The translations under genes were made by a program, and so were the position numbers. Below, one piece after another: positions 33,562 to 42,517 of a stretch of DNA of 64,000 nt (its first letter is position 1; every line of letters begins with the position of its first letter). The notes below the pieces were generated by a model. That model was not told the origin of the DNA and made no database searches. It worked only from the letters and a program-made list of their open reading frames with translations. Location of the stretch: contig CAWIEF010000001.1 in the NCBI GenBank assembly GCA_963835135.1, forward strand, positions 62,001 to 126,000. Direction: 5' to 3'. The DNA is from JAVVHH01 sp963835135. GTDB lineage: Bacteria > Pseudomonadota > Alphaproteobacteria > Acetobacterales > Acetobacteraceae.

Positions 33562-35673
33562 TCACCCCGCGGCCAGCCGCTCCAACCGGTCGATCCCCGC
33601 CCGGTCGCCCAGCACCGCCGCCAGTTCCCCCGGCGTCAGCGCGGCCAGCGCGTCGTCCAGGCCGGCGGCATCCTCGAGCTTCGCCCGCCCCACCAGCAGC
33701 GGCGGATCATACCGCCGCGCCCCTTCCGGCGCCCGCAGCATCGCCCGATGCGCCGCCAGCAGCGCCCGGTCCTCCAACAACCGCGACACCGCCCCGCGCT
33801 CCGGCATTGCATACGCCGCCTGCAGCCCGGCCACCGCGCCCAGCACCGGCGGCGGCGGCCCGTCCTCCGGTGTCCGCAACAGCCCCAGCCGCGCCAGCGC
33901 CGACGCCGGTCCCCGCCGCGCCGTCAGCGCCGCCAGCGGCGTCGCCAAGCCCAGCCCCAACACCACCGGCAGCATCCACAGGAACAGCGGCACCGAGATT
34001 AAGTACGCCGCCACCCCGATCCCGATCCCCGCCAGCCCGTGCGGCAGATACGAGACCGCCACCTCGCCGAACCGGACCCCGCCATCCTCCCGCCGCTGCG
34101 GGTTCCACCCGCTGTCCCGCCCCATCAGGATCGACGCCACCGCCATCGACTGCGTCAGCATCGCCACCGGGGCGATCAGCCCCGCCAGCACCGTCTCGAT
34201 CGCCACCCCGGCCAGCAACCGCCCGCCGCCGCCGAACCGCCGCCGCTCCGGCCCGCGCCACAGCCCGGCCACCGTCGACAGCAGCTTCGGCCCCAGCAAC
34301 ACCCCGATCGTCGTGATGAACAGCCAGCGCGACCGCACCGGGTCGATCACCGGCCAATGCGGGAACAGCGACGGCGCCGCCGAGAAATACTCCGGAACCA
34401 CGAACCGCGCCTCCAGCGACAGCACCATCCCCGTCAGCAGGAACGCCAACCACAGCGGCGCCGTCACATACGCGCCGATCCCCATCAGCAGATGCAGCCG
34501 GCTCACCCAGTGCAGCCCCCGCCCCGTCAGCACCGCCGCGTGCTGCAGGTTCCCCTGGCACCACCGCCGGTCCCGCACCGCGATGTCGATCAGCGACGGC
34601 GGCCCCTCCTCGTAGCTCCCCTCCACCTCCGGCAGCATGTGCACCGCCCACCCCGCCCGCCGCAGCAGCGTCGCCTCCACGAAATCATGGCTCAGGATGT
34701 GCCCGCCGAACGGCGTGCGCCCCCGCAACGTCGGCAGCCCCGCCGCCTCGGCGAACGCCGCCGTCCGGATGATCGCGTTGTGCCCCCAGTAATTGCCCTC
34801 CGCCCCGTGCCACCACGCGATCCCGTGCGCGATCACCGGCCCATACAGCCGCCCAGCGAATTGCTGCATCCGCGCGAACAGCGTTCGCCCCCCCACGATC
34901 ACCGGCAGCGTCTGGATCAGCCCGGCATCCGGCGTCTCCTGCAAGGCCAGCGCCAGCCGCACCAGCGCCGCCCCGGTCATCACCGAATCTGCGTCCAGGA
35001 TCAGGAACTGCTCGTACCCGCCGCCCCACCGCCTCACCCAGTCGGCGATGTTGCCCGCCTTGCGCTCGCTATTCTCGGGCCGCCGCCGGTAATACACCCG
35101 CGCCCCCACCCGGGACCGCAGCGTCAGGAACGCCGCCTCCTCCGCGATCCAGGCGTCCGCGCGGCGGGTGTCGCTCAGGATGAACGCCTCGAACCGGTCC
35201 CCGACCCCCAGCGCCGCCAACTCGGCCAGCATTGCCTCCAGCGCCGCCATCACCCGCCCGGGCGCCTCGTTGTACACCGGCATCAGCAGCGCGGTCCGCG
35301 CCGAAAGCGTCGCCCCCGCCGGCACCGTCAGCCGCCGCTCGCCACCCCGCATCACCACGACGAACCCGGCCACCGCGCTCGTCAGCGCCAACGCGATCCA
35401 GGCGAACAGCGACACGAACAACAGGACGATCAGCCAGCCGAGCCAGTCCAGCCCGTTGACGCTCAGCACCAGGATCATCTCCCGCGTCGCCGCCGCCGTC
35501 ACCGCGATCGCCCCGCCCACCACCAGCAGCCGCCGCACCCCGATCGCCCCCGGCGACGAGGCCGGCCGCCGCCCGCCGAACGACCCCGCCCGCAGCGACT
35601 GCACCGGCATCGGCAGCGGCGCGTCCGGCGGCACCGCCGCGTCGGGCGCCTGCCCCTCGCTTATGCTGTCCAC
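33562..35673 (-). CDS. opgH: Glucans biosynthesis glucosyltransferase OpgH
   Basis: Inner-membrane GT2 enzyme that makes and exports the beta-1,2-glucan backbone of osmoregulated periplasmic glucans, 703 residues. About eight transmembrane helices flank the catalytic domain. Motifs in order: LLMPVYNEAPGRVMAALEAM, ILSDTR, LILDADSVMTG (DxD), GHILSHDFVEATLLRRAG, and RDRRWCQGNLQH, the QxxRW-like region. GTG at 35673 overlaps the opgG stop by 13 bases; the frame is open further upstream, but there it runs inside opgG. Co-transcription with opgG is the standard arrangement. Confidence 0.93.
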   Translation of the reverse strand: MDSISEGQAPDAAVPPDAPLPMPVQSLRAGSFGGRRPASSPGAIGVRRLLVVGGAIAVTAAATREMILVLSVNGLDWLGWLIVLLFVSLFAWIALALTSAVAGFVVVMRGGERRLTVPAGATLSARTALLMPVYNEAPGRVMAALEAMLAELAALGVGDRFEAFILSDTRRADAWIAEEAAFLTLRSRVGARVYYRRRPENSERKAGNIADWVRRWGGGYEQFLILDADSVMTGAALVRLALALQETPDAGLIQTLPVIVGGRTLFARMQQFAGRLYGPVIAHGIAWWHGAEGNYWGHNAIIRTAAFAEAAGLPTLRGRTPFGGHILSHDFVEATLLRRAGWAVHMLPEVEGSYEEGPPSLIDIAVRDRRWCQGNLQHAAVLTGRGLHWVSRLHLLMGIGAYVTAPLWLAFLLTGMVLSLEARFVVPEYFSAAPSLFPHWPVIDPVRSRWLFITTIGVLLGPKLLSTVAGLWRGPERRRFGGGGRLLAGVAIETVLAGLIAPVAMLTQSMAVASILMGRDSGWNPQRREDGGVRFGEVAVSYLPHGLAGIGIGVAAYLISVPLFLWMLPVVLGLGLATPLAALTARRGPASALARLGLLRTPEDGPPPPVLGAVAGLQAAYAMPERGAVSRLLEDRALLAAHRAMLRAPEGARRYDPPLLVGRAKLEDAAGLDDALAALTPGELAAVLGDRAGIDRLERLAAG

Positions 35674-37179
35674 CGATACAGCCAGGTCTCGCTCACCGGC
35701 GTGTCGCCGTTCATCAGCCGCGCATGCAGCTCGATCACGTCCGCATCCGGCACCAGCTCGAACGACAGCCGCCAGCCCCCCAGCTCCGGCGCCGCGATCA
35801 GCACCACGTTCTGCAGCTTGCCCTTGTCCGACGTCACGTCCGGGCGCAGCTTCGTGTCCGGCGGCAGCCCGGCCAGCGCCTCCCCCGCGATGTCGAGCAC
35901 GAACACCCGCGACCCCTTCCCGCTGCCCGCGCCCGTCCGCGTCGCCTGCACCTGCCCGAGCTTGCTCCCCATCGGCGGCGCGTCGCTCCAATGCAGCCGG
36001 CACGTGTACCGCACCTCCGATTTCGCCCCCGGCGCCACCTGCGGCCGCCAGAACGCGGCGATGTTGTCGTGCACCTCGTCGCGCGTCGGGATCTCCACCA
36101 GCATCACCGCCCCCGCGCCCCAATCGCCGATCGGCTCCACCCACAGGCTCGGCCGCCGATCGTACCGCGCCTCCAAATCCTCGAAATCCGCCAGTCGCCG
36201 CTTGCGCTGCACCAGCCCGAACCCGCGCGGCGACGTGTCGCCGAACGAACTGATCTGCAGCTTGGTCGGGTTCGCCAACTGCCGCAGCAACACCTCGCCC
36301 CGCCCGGTCAGCATCAGCAAACCGTCCGAATCGTGCACCCCCGGCCGCCAATCGTCGATCCCGGACCGCGCGCTCGCGTCGAAGAAGAACATCGACGTCC
36401 CGGTCCCCACCCCCGCCTCGCGCAGCTCCACCCGCGGGAACAGCGTCGTCTCCATGTCCATCACCGTGTCCACGCCCGGCCGCACCGTGAACCGCATCGC
36501 CGCCGCGCAGCTCGGGCTGTCCAGCAACGCATGCACCACCAGGCTACCCGTCCCTTTCTGCGGCCGCTCCAGCCAGAACGCCCGGAACGCCGGAAACTCC
36601 TCGCCCCCCGGGTCACCCGTCTTGATCGCCAGCCCCCGCGACGACAGCCCATAGATCTCGCCCTTGCCGACCGCGCGGAAGTAGCTCGCCCCCAGGAACA
36701 CGCACACTTCGTCGTAATAATCCGGCCGGTTCAGCGGCGCGTGCAGCCGGAACCCGGCAAACCCCAGATCGCCCGGAACCGCCGCCACCTCCGGCCCGAA
36801 GCTGAACAGGTCGGACCGGTAGCCGATCGGCGTCGCCTTGCCATCCGCCACCTCGTACAAGTCGACCCGGTCCTTGTACAGCCAGCCGCGATGAAAGAAC
36901 TGCGCCTCGAACCCCAGATCCAGGCCATGCCACAGCGCCTGCTTCGGATCGAACCGGATCGACCGGTAGCCGTCGTACCCGAGCGTGTCGAGCGCCGCCG
37001 GCAACCCCCCGTCCGCCGCCGCATACGCCTTGCTCGCCCGCTCCCGCGCCAGCCTACGCACCATGTCCGCATCGAACGGCGCCCCCGCCGCCGCCGTCTC
37101 GGCCACGGCCGGCACCGCCTGCGCCAGCGCCCACCGCCGCAGCGCCAAAGATCACGTCCCGCCGCTGCACCACCGCCAT
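35661..37179 (-). CDS. opgG: Periplasmic glucans biosynthesis protein OpgG/OpgD, apparent +1 frameshift in the Tat signal
   Basis: Periplasmic protein needed for periplasmic-glucan synthesis, about 505 residues. Family motifs are FHRGWLYKDRV, GFAGFRLHAPLN, FLGASYFRAVGKGEIYGLSSRGLAI and the C-terminal SETWLYRW. Translation should begin at ATG 37179 (GGGAG upstream) giving a twin-arginine signal, VQRRDVIFGAAA. At CCC 37130–37132 the frame then shifts by one base to join LAQAVPAVAETAAAGAPFD. Removing one C restores a continuous Tat signal peptide; total length is 3n+1. Without it, only a signal-less TTG start (37148) is available. The Tat signal points to OpgD-like export. I favour a sequence error. 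Confidence 0.88.
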
Positions 37180-37406
37180 CCCCGCTCCCATCTCCGTGAG
37201 CGAAATGCGGGAGCCCAAGCAAAGTTGCACCCGTTTTCCACCCCGCCGCTCATGGTCGTTGAACGGCGGCAGAGTAGCTCCCAAACCCGCCGAGCAGGGC
37301 AACGTTGTGAAGTTGCACCAAATCGGCTATTTTCTCAGCCGGTGAGCCGTCAATTCGGCACTGACCGGTTTCCACATCTCGCAAGAAAGGAGCCATCACA
37401 GAAAGG
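37180..37406. promoter_or_regulatory. Divergent promoter region of opgGH and the cyclase gene
   Basis: The 227 bases hold no gene. AAGTTGCACC occurs twice, about 88 bases apart (near 37222 and 37310), which could be a pair of regulator sites. AAAGG just before 37407 is the ribosome-binding site of the cyclase gene. The right part is less GC-rich than the surroundings. Confidence 0.45.
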
Positions 37407-39311
37407 ATGCCCGACTCCGAGATCATTCCTGATCAGACGATCGGCCTAGGCAAGGCGGTCGGTGTGCTCCCGCCGGTCAGCCGTCGGCTGGCCGCCATCA
37501 TGCTGGCCGACGTGGTGGGTTACACCCGTTTGATGAGTGTCGACGAGGGCGGCACCCGCGAGCGCGTCGCCGTTCTTGTCATCGAACTAATCGATTCGAC
37601 TCTGCGCGATCATCGCGGTCGGCTTGTCACGAAGATGGGCGACGGCATTCTCGCCGAGTTCACCAGCGCCCTCGACGCCGTCCGCTGCGGACTCGAAATC
37701 CAGCGACGGTTGAAGGCGCGGCAAGACGATCAGACCGAGGCGATCAGTCTTCGGATCGGAATCAACACCGGCGACATCATCGTCGACGAGCGTGACATCT
37801 ACGGACACGTAATCAACGTCGCCGCAAGGCTGCAGAGCGTGGCCCACCCCGGCTCCATTTGCGTCAGCCAGAGTATCTTCGACCAAACGCGTGGTCATCC
37901 CGGACTGCATTTCACCGACCGGGGAATGCAACGCCTCAAGAATATCGGCGATCCGATCCGGGTGTTCGATGTCAGCGACGGGCAAGCTCCGGCGATCCGA
38001 CATCTACATTTCACGAAGCGGACCATCTGGCGCGGCGCCGCTATCGTCGCCGCCATGACCATGACAGGTTTTTACTCGGGATCGAATTACAATCCTCGCC
38101 GCGAGAACTCCATCCTCGTCCTGCCATTTCGAAACCTGAGCACCGTCCAGGATGATGATTACTTTGCCGACGCCATCACCGACGACATCACGACGGATCT
38201 CTCCCGTCTCTCAAGCGCGTTCGTCATCTCGAGCGCGACAGCCTTGACCTACAAGGGCCGCTCGCTCGACGCGCGTACGATCGGCAAGGATTGCGAAGTC
38301 CGTTACCTGCTCGAAGGAACCATCAGAAAGAAAGCAGGAACCGTTCAGACGAACGTACAACTGATCGACGCGGCGACCGGCCGCAGTATCTGGGCCGAAC
38401 GGTTCGTTTATGATGCTGACAGTCTTCTCAATCTGGAAAAGACGATAACCGGCCGTGTCGGCGCCTCCCTCAACATCCGGGAGAGCAGAGCTCCATCGGA
38501 TCTCAAGGGAACCAACTTCACTGTCAATAAACAATCTTTGGATGAAAGATTACATGCAATGGCGCTCATCAGCGGCCCTCCCACTCCCGAGAAATACGCG
38601 CAGGCCCGCCAGGACGTAGAAGAATGCGTCCGCTTGGACCCCAGTTCCTCCAAATGCTGGTCTCTGCTGGCCCGCATCATCATGAGCGAATACCTAAACA
38701 GTTGGAACGACGTCGGCCTGCAGGATGTCGAACGCGCGCAAGATGCCTACAAACGAACCCTTGAGTTGGACCCGGAGGATGCGGGCGCCTATTACGCCGC
38801 CGGGCTAGTGTCCAGAGTGCGCGGTGACCACGAACGGTCGCTCGCCGAACTTAAGAGAGCCACCGCCTTGGATCCGAATCTGGTCGTGGCGCACGCACAA
38901 ATGGCCAACGCCTTCCTCTTTCTCGGGAGAATACCTGAAGCAATCGAGGCAGGTAAGATGGCTCTCAGCCTCAGCCCCCGCGATCCGTCAATCGGTGTGT
39001 TCTACTGGGTTATTGGCCGCGCTTACTTCGTGGGCGGTCAGTATCGCGAAGCAGCCGATTGGCTCGGTAGATCGGTAGAGCAACGGCCTAATCTTTGGTT
39101 CAACGCTGCGTGGCTGATTAGCGCACGAGCCCTGTCGGGAGAACATGCAGCATCGCGCCAACTCGTCGAACAATTTGCACAGAAATTTCCAACGTACACC
39201 GTGGCGCGAATTCGAGAAATCTACACAAAGGAGCCGCAATACAACAACAAAGTCATCGTTGCAGCCCGAGAGCATCTGTTTCAGGGATTGTCGGAAGCTG
39301 AACTCAAATGA
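37407..39311 (+). CDS. Class III adenylate cyclase – TolB-like – TPR signalling protein
   Basis: Protein of 634 residues. The N-terminal class III cyclase domain keeps the metal aspartates D35 (LADVVGYTR) and D79 (KMGDGIL), the adenine-selecting lysine K76 and the transition-state pair N137/R141 (NVAARL), so it should make cAMP. One transmembrane helix follows at about 208–224. Then comes a TolB N-terminal-like domain (ILVLPFRNLSTVQDDDYFADAI) and six or so TPR-like helices from about 390. This architecture is common in Rhizobiales and Rhodospirillales but its signal is unknown. The gene is noticeably less GC-rich than its neighbours, which hints at transfer. ATG at 37407 follows AAAGG. Confidence 0.88.
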   Translation: MPDSEIIPDQTIGLGKAVGVLPPVSRRLAAIMLADVVGYTRLMSVDEGGTRERVAVLVIELIDSTLRDHRGRLVTKMGDGILAEFTSALDAVRCGLEIQRRLKARQDDQTEAISLRIGINTGDIIVDERDIYGHVINVAARLQSVAHPGSICVSQSIFDQTRGHPGLHFTDRGMQRLKNIGDPIRVFDVSDGQAPAIRHLHFTKRTIWRGAAIVAAMTMTGFYSGSNYNPRRENSILVLPFRNLSTVQDDDYFADAITDDITTDLSRLSSAFVISSATALTYKGRSLDARTIGKDCEVRYLLEGTIRKKAGTVQTNVQLIDAATGRSIWAERFVYDADSLLNLEKTITGRVGASLNIRESRAPSDLKGTNFTVNKQSLDERLHAMALISGPPTPEKYAQARQDVEECVRLDPSSSKCWSLLARIIMSEYLNSWNDVGLQDVERAQDAYKRTLELDPEDAGAYYAAGLVSRVRGDHERSLAELKRATALDPNLVVAHAQMANAFLFLGRIPEAIEAGKMALSLSPRDPSIGVFYWVIGRAYFVGGQYREAADWLGRSVEQRPNLWFNAAWLISARALSGEHAASRQLVEQFAQKFPTYTVARIREIYTKEPQYNNKVIVAAREHLFQGLSEAELK

Positions 39312-39403
39312 ACCGCCGCGCACTAACAACCGTAAGGGGTCTGCGCACGCCCGCAACATCCAATCCCCTTGACTCCCACCCCCGATAAGTTCCCCTTCCG
39401 TTC

Positions 39404-40033
39404 ATGTCCGCCCCCACCACCCCCGCGCCCCTCGACGACGACGCCTACCAGCGCGCCCTCGCAACAATCCTCGACGTCGGCACCGCAATCCTCCTCGAAC
39501 TCAAAGTCCCCGACCCGGCCGTCCCCGTCACCGCCCGCGCCGCCGCCTTCGACCGCGTCGCCGAGGCCGTCCGACGCACCATCATCCTCTCCAAACACAT
39601 CACCCAAACCGCCGCCGCCGCACACACCAAACACGCCGCCGCACGCAAGCAGATCATCCGCGCCGTCCAGGACAACATCCAGCGCGCCGCCCCGCCCGCC
39701 GACGCCGAAGCCCTCCGCCTCGAACTGCTCGAGCGCGTCGACGCCCCCGAATTCATCGACGACGTCGACAACCGCCCCCCCGGCGACCTCATCGCCGAAC
39801 TCTGCCGCGACCTCGGCCTCGCCACCGCACTCCCCGGCCTCCGGCCAGCGCTCCGCCGCACCCCCGACGACATCGCCGTCCTCTGCGCCCAAGCCGCCGC
39901 CGAACCAGGCTCCGGCCTCCCGCAATGGCTCGCCGCCGCCACCCCACAGGCCATCGCCAACGACGCCGCCCCGCCCCCGCCCGACATCCCCGCCCCCAGC
40001 GACCTCCACCTCAGGCAACGCCGGCACCTCTGA
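39404..40033 (+). CDS. Hypothetical protein with alanine-rich helical body
   Basis: Protein of 209 residues that I do not recognise as a characterised family. It is mostly helical, with AFDRVAEAVRRTIILSKHI near residue 47, a segment that resembles proteins found in other Acetobacteraceae, then charged helices and a proline-rich tail. No signal peptide, membrane helix, cysteine cluster or catalytic motif is visible. ATG at 39404 lacks an obvious Shine–Dalgarno sequence. The frame has normal codon bias with G/C at third positions, which supports coding. A short 41-codon frame at 40123–40248 follows but cannot be supported as a gene. Confidence 0.6.
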   Translation: MSAPTTPAPLDDDAYQRALATILDVGTAILLELKVPDPAVPVTARAAAFDRVAEAVRRTIILSKHITQTAAAAHTKHAAARKQIIRAVQDNIQRAAPPADAEALRLELLERVDAPEFIDDVDNRPPGDLIAELCRDLGLATALPGLRPALRRTPDDIAVLCAQAAAEPGSGLPQWLAAATPQAIANDAAPPPPDIPAPSDLHLRQRRHL

Positions 40034-40232
40034 ACCCGGCCCCGCCGCCCGACCACCAGCCCATCCCCGATTGCCCGCTCCCCCGCCGCACCCCCATGCT
40101 GGCGGCCGATCGGAGTCGCACCATGGGCAACAACGCCATCTTCGCCCGCAAAACCCTCGCCCAAACCACCACACCCCGCCCCGGCGAAAGCGAGGTTCAC
40201 CGCCGGTGTCGGGCCGGCGAACTGGCCACGCA

Positions 40233-41666
40233 TCAACCTCCGCTATAGGCGTCGAGGGCAGCGGCGAGCGGCGGGATCGCGGCACGCACATCCGGCAAGC
40301 GCGCGGATGCGCGGTCCAACACCTCCTGCCGCAGCCCAGCCGCCTCCGCGAGAACCGCATCCTCGTCGAAAGCAAGCACCCGGCCCTCCGCGAACACCGC
40401 GTCCCCGCCGATGAACACCCGCTCGACGGCCCCGGCATTGGCGTGCAGCACCACGCCCTCGAGCGTCTCGTCCAGCAGCAGCGTCGCGGCCCGGTCCCGC
40501 CGCACCAGAACGAAATCCGCCGCTGCCCCCGGCCGCAACACCCCCGCATCGATGCCCAGCACGCGCGCACCGTGCTCGGTCGCCATCCGCAGCACGTCCG
40601 GCGCGCGCGGCCAGGCGGCCGGATCGCTCCCGGGCGCCCTGTGCAGCATGAACGCCAGGCGCATCGCCTCCCAGCCATCATGCCGGCCGCCGGTATTGGC
40701 GCTGTCGGTGCCGAGCGCCACCGTTAGCCCGGCCCGGCGATGGGCGGCGTACGGCATCAGCCCGCTGCCGAGCATCAAATTGCTGGCCGGGTTGTGCACG
40801 ATCGTGGCGCCATGGCGGGCGAGGATCTCGCTGTCCGCCGGGTCGAGCCAGACACCGTGGGCGAGCGACAGGTTGCCCTCCAGCAATCCCTGCCGCGCCA
40901 TCTCGGCGACCACCCCGCCGGACCAGCGATCCCGCCCCGCGCGGCGCTGCGCCCGGGTCTCCAGAAGATGGGTGTGGACCGGAACGCCGTGCCGCTCCCG
41001 CAGCCGGCGCCACAGGTCCCAGGCGGCAGGCGAGCAGCGCTGCGGCGCGTTCGGCCCCAGCATCGGCGTCACCCGCCCCGACCCGGCCCGCGCCGCCGCC
41101 ACGATCGCCCCGAACCGATCGGCGAACGCGTCCGCGTCCAGCGCCGGCAGCCGCGCCATGTCCGCCAGCGCCGGCGGCAACGGCAGGTCCATCAGCGCGT
41201 AATCGGACACGTCGTGCAGGAATGGCGCGTAGCCGACCCGCAGCCCGCCCGTCTCGTGCGCCGCCAGCGCCGCCTCGGCCAGCGGGACCTGCGGCGTATG
41301 GTCCACCATCGCGGTATACCCCGCACGCAACCGCTCCGCCGCGCCGACCAGGATGGCCGCCCGCAGCGCCGCCGCGTCCAGCGCGCGGCCGTAGATCGTG
41401 GTGAACGGCGCCCACAGTTCCAGCGGCAGGCTGCTCTCCGTCCCCCGCAGCAGCCCGGCATACGCATGGGCATGCGCGTCCACCAGCCCGGGCAGCAGCC
41501 AACATCCGCATGCATCCATCACATCCGCCGCCCGCGCGCGCAGGGCCGCGCGCTCCTCCGGCGTCCAGGCCAGCGCCGCGATCAGCCCGCCCTCGGCCAG
41601 CAGCGTGCCCGCCCGGATGCCATCGGCTTGGACGAGGACGGCGTCGATCGCCAGCGGCCGGGTCAT
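40233..41666 (-). CDS. Deaminase-like amidohydrolase (guanine/8-oxoguanine deaminase or TRZ/ATZ type)
   Basis: Metal-dependent hydrolase of 477 residues in the amidohydrolase superfamily. Metal ligands are H65 and H67 in DAHAHAY, a later histidine in THLLETRAQ, and the distal GTDSANT aspartate. The HNPASNLMLGSG block is shared with 8-oxoguanine, guanine and triazine deaminases. It would release ammonia or another leaving group from a nitrogen heterocycle. It is the last gene of the seven-gene leftward operon headed by an NMT1-type importer, which fits uptake then deamination. ATG at 41666. The exact substrate is unknown. Confidence 0.85.
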   Translation of the reverse strand: MTRPLAIDAVLVQADGIRAGTLLAEGGLIAALAWTPEERAALRARAADVMDACGCWLLPGLVDAHAHAYAGLLRGTESSLPLELWAPFTTIYGRALDAAALRAAILVGAAERLRAGYTAMVDHTPQVPLAEAALAAHETGGLRVGYAPFLHDVSDYALMDLPLPPALADMARLPALDADAFADRFGAIVAAARAGSGRVTPMLGPNAPQRCSPAAWDLWRRLRERHGVPVHTHLLETRAQRRAGRDRWSGGVVAEMARQGLLEGNLSLAHGVWLDPADSEILARHGATIVHNPASNLMLGSGLMPYAAHRRAGLTVALGTDSANTGGRHDGWEAMRLAFMLHRAPGSDPAAWPRAPDVLRMATEHGARVLGIDAGVLRPGAAADFVLVRRDRAATLLLDETLEGVVLHANAGAVERVFIGGDAVFAEGRVLAFDEDAVLAEAAGLRQEVLDRASARLPDVRAAIPPLAAALDAYSGG

Positions 41667-41743
41667 GCCGCGCCCTGCTCCCATCCGTCGAGCGGCCGGG
41701 CGACCTCCTGCAGAGAGCGGAGCGCGACCGCGTGCATGGACCG

Positions 41744-42517
41744 CTAGCGCCCGGTCCAGCGCGGCGCCCGCTTCTCGCGGAAGGCGCGGACGCCCTCCGC
41801 GCCATCCTCCGATCGCAGGCAGGCCAGCGTGGCCGGCAGCCGCAGCGCCTGCGCCTCGGCCGGCGAGAGGTGCGCGGTGCGCCGCACGGTCTGCTTGATG
41901 GCGCGCAGGCTCAGCGGCGCACAGGCCAGGATCTGCTGCAGCCACCGGTCCACGGCCGTGTCCAGCTCGTCAGACGGCGTCACCTCGTTCAACAAGCCTA
42001 CGCCGAGCGCTTCGCTGGCGGTGACGCGCCGCCCCGTCAGCATCATGCCCATCGCCGGGCGGAACCCGATCTGGCGTTGCAACAGCACCATCCCCCCATC
42101 GAGCGGCAAGCGCCCGACGCGCGGCTCCGGCAGGCCGAACGTGGCGGTGTCCACAGCGACGACGATGTCCGCGCCTAGCATGAGTTCCAGCCCGCCGCCC
42201 AGCGCATGCCCGTTGACCCGGGCGATGACCGGCACGTCCAGCGTGGTCCGCAGCGGCAGGCCGCCGAACCCGCCGGGCCGCGACGCCGCCCAATACGCCA
42301 GGCCGGTGTCGCCGGGCTCGCGCATGTCTGCGCCCGCGCAGAAGGCGCGCTCGCCAGCGCCGGTCAGCACCACCGCGCGGACGGACGGGTCCGCCTCGAT
42401 CCGCACCCAAGCCGCCTCCAGCGCCTCGGACGCCGCGGCATCGAGCGCGTTCAGCACCTCGGGCCGATCGATCGTGACCCGGGCGACCCCGTCCTCGACC
42501 GTGCAGCTGATGCTCAA
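41744..42517 (-). CDS. Enoyl-CoA hydratase/isomerase family protein
   Basis: Crotonase-fold enzyme of 257 residues acting on a CoA thioester. The oxyanion-hole segments are FCAGADM and NGHALGGGLELMLGADI, and LPEPRVGRLPLDGG follows. The second glutamate of classic hydratases (E-x-x-x-G-L-P-P-x-x-G region) is represented by PEPRVGRLP, so the activity could be hydratase, isomerase or hydrolase. TTG at 42517 overlaps the CoA-transferase stop (TTGA); there is no ATG alternative. Together with the CaiB-type enzyme it suggests that the operon activates and processes an acid as its CoA ester. Confidence 0.88.
   Translation of the reverse strand: MSISCTVEDGVARVTIDRPEVLNALDAAASEALEAAWVRIEADPSVRAVVLTGAGERAFCAGADMREPGDTGLAYWAASRPGGFGGLPLRTTLDVPVIARVNGHALGGGLELMLGADIVVAVDTATFGLPEPRVGRLPLDGGMVLLQRQIGFRPAMGMMLTGRRVTASEALGVGLLNEVTPSDELDTAVDRWLQQILACAPLSLRAIKQTVRRTAHLSPAEAQALRLPATLACLRSEDGAEGVRAFREKRAPRWTGR

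Noticed and set aside
40034..40232. Possible 41-codon gene at 40123–40248 after the hypothetical protein
   Set aside because: It has a start and stop but no ribosome-binding site, no recognisable motif, and it overlaps the end of the amidohydrolase gene.
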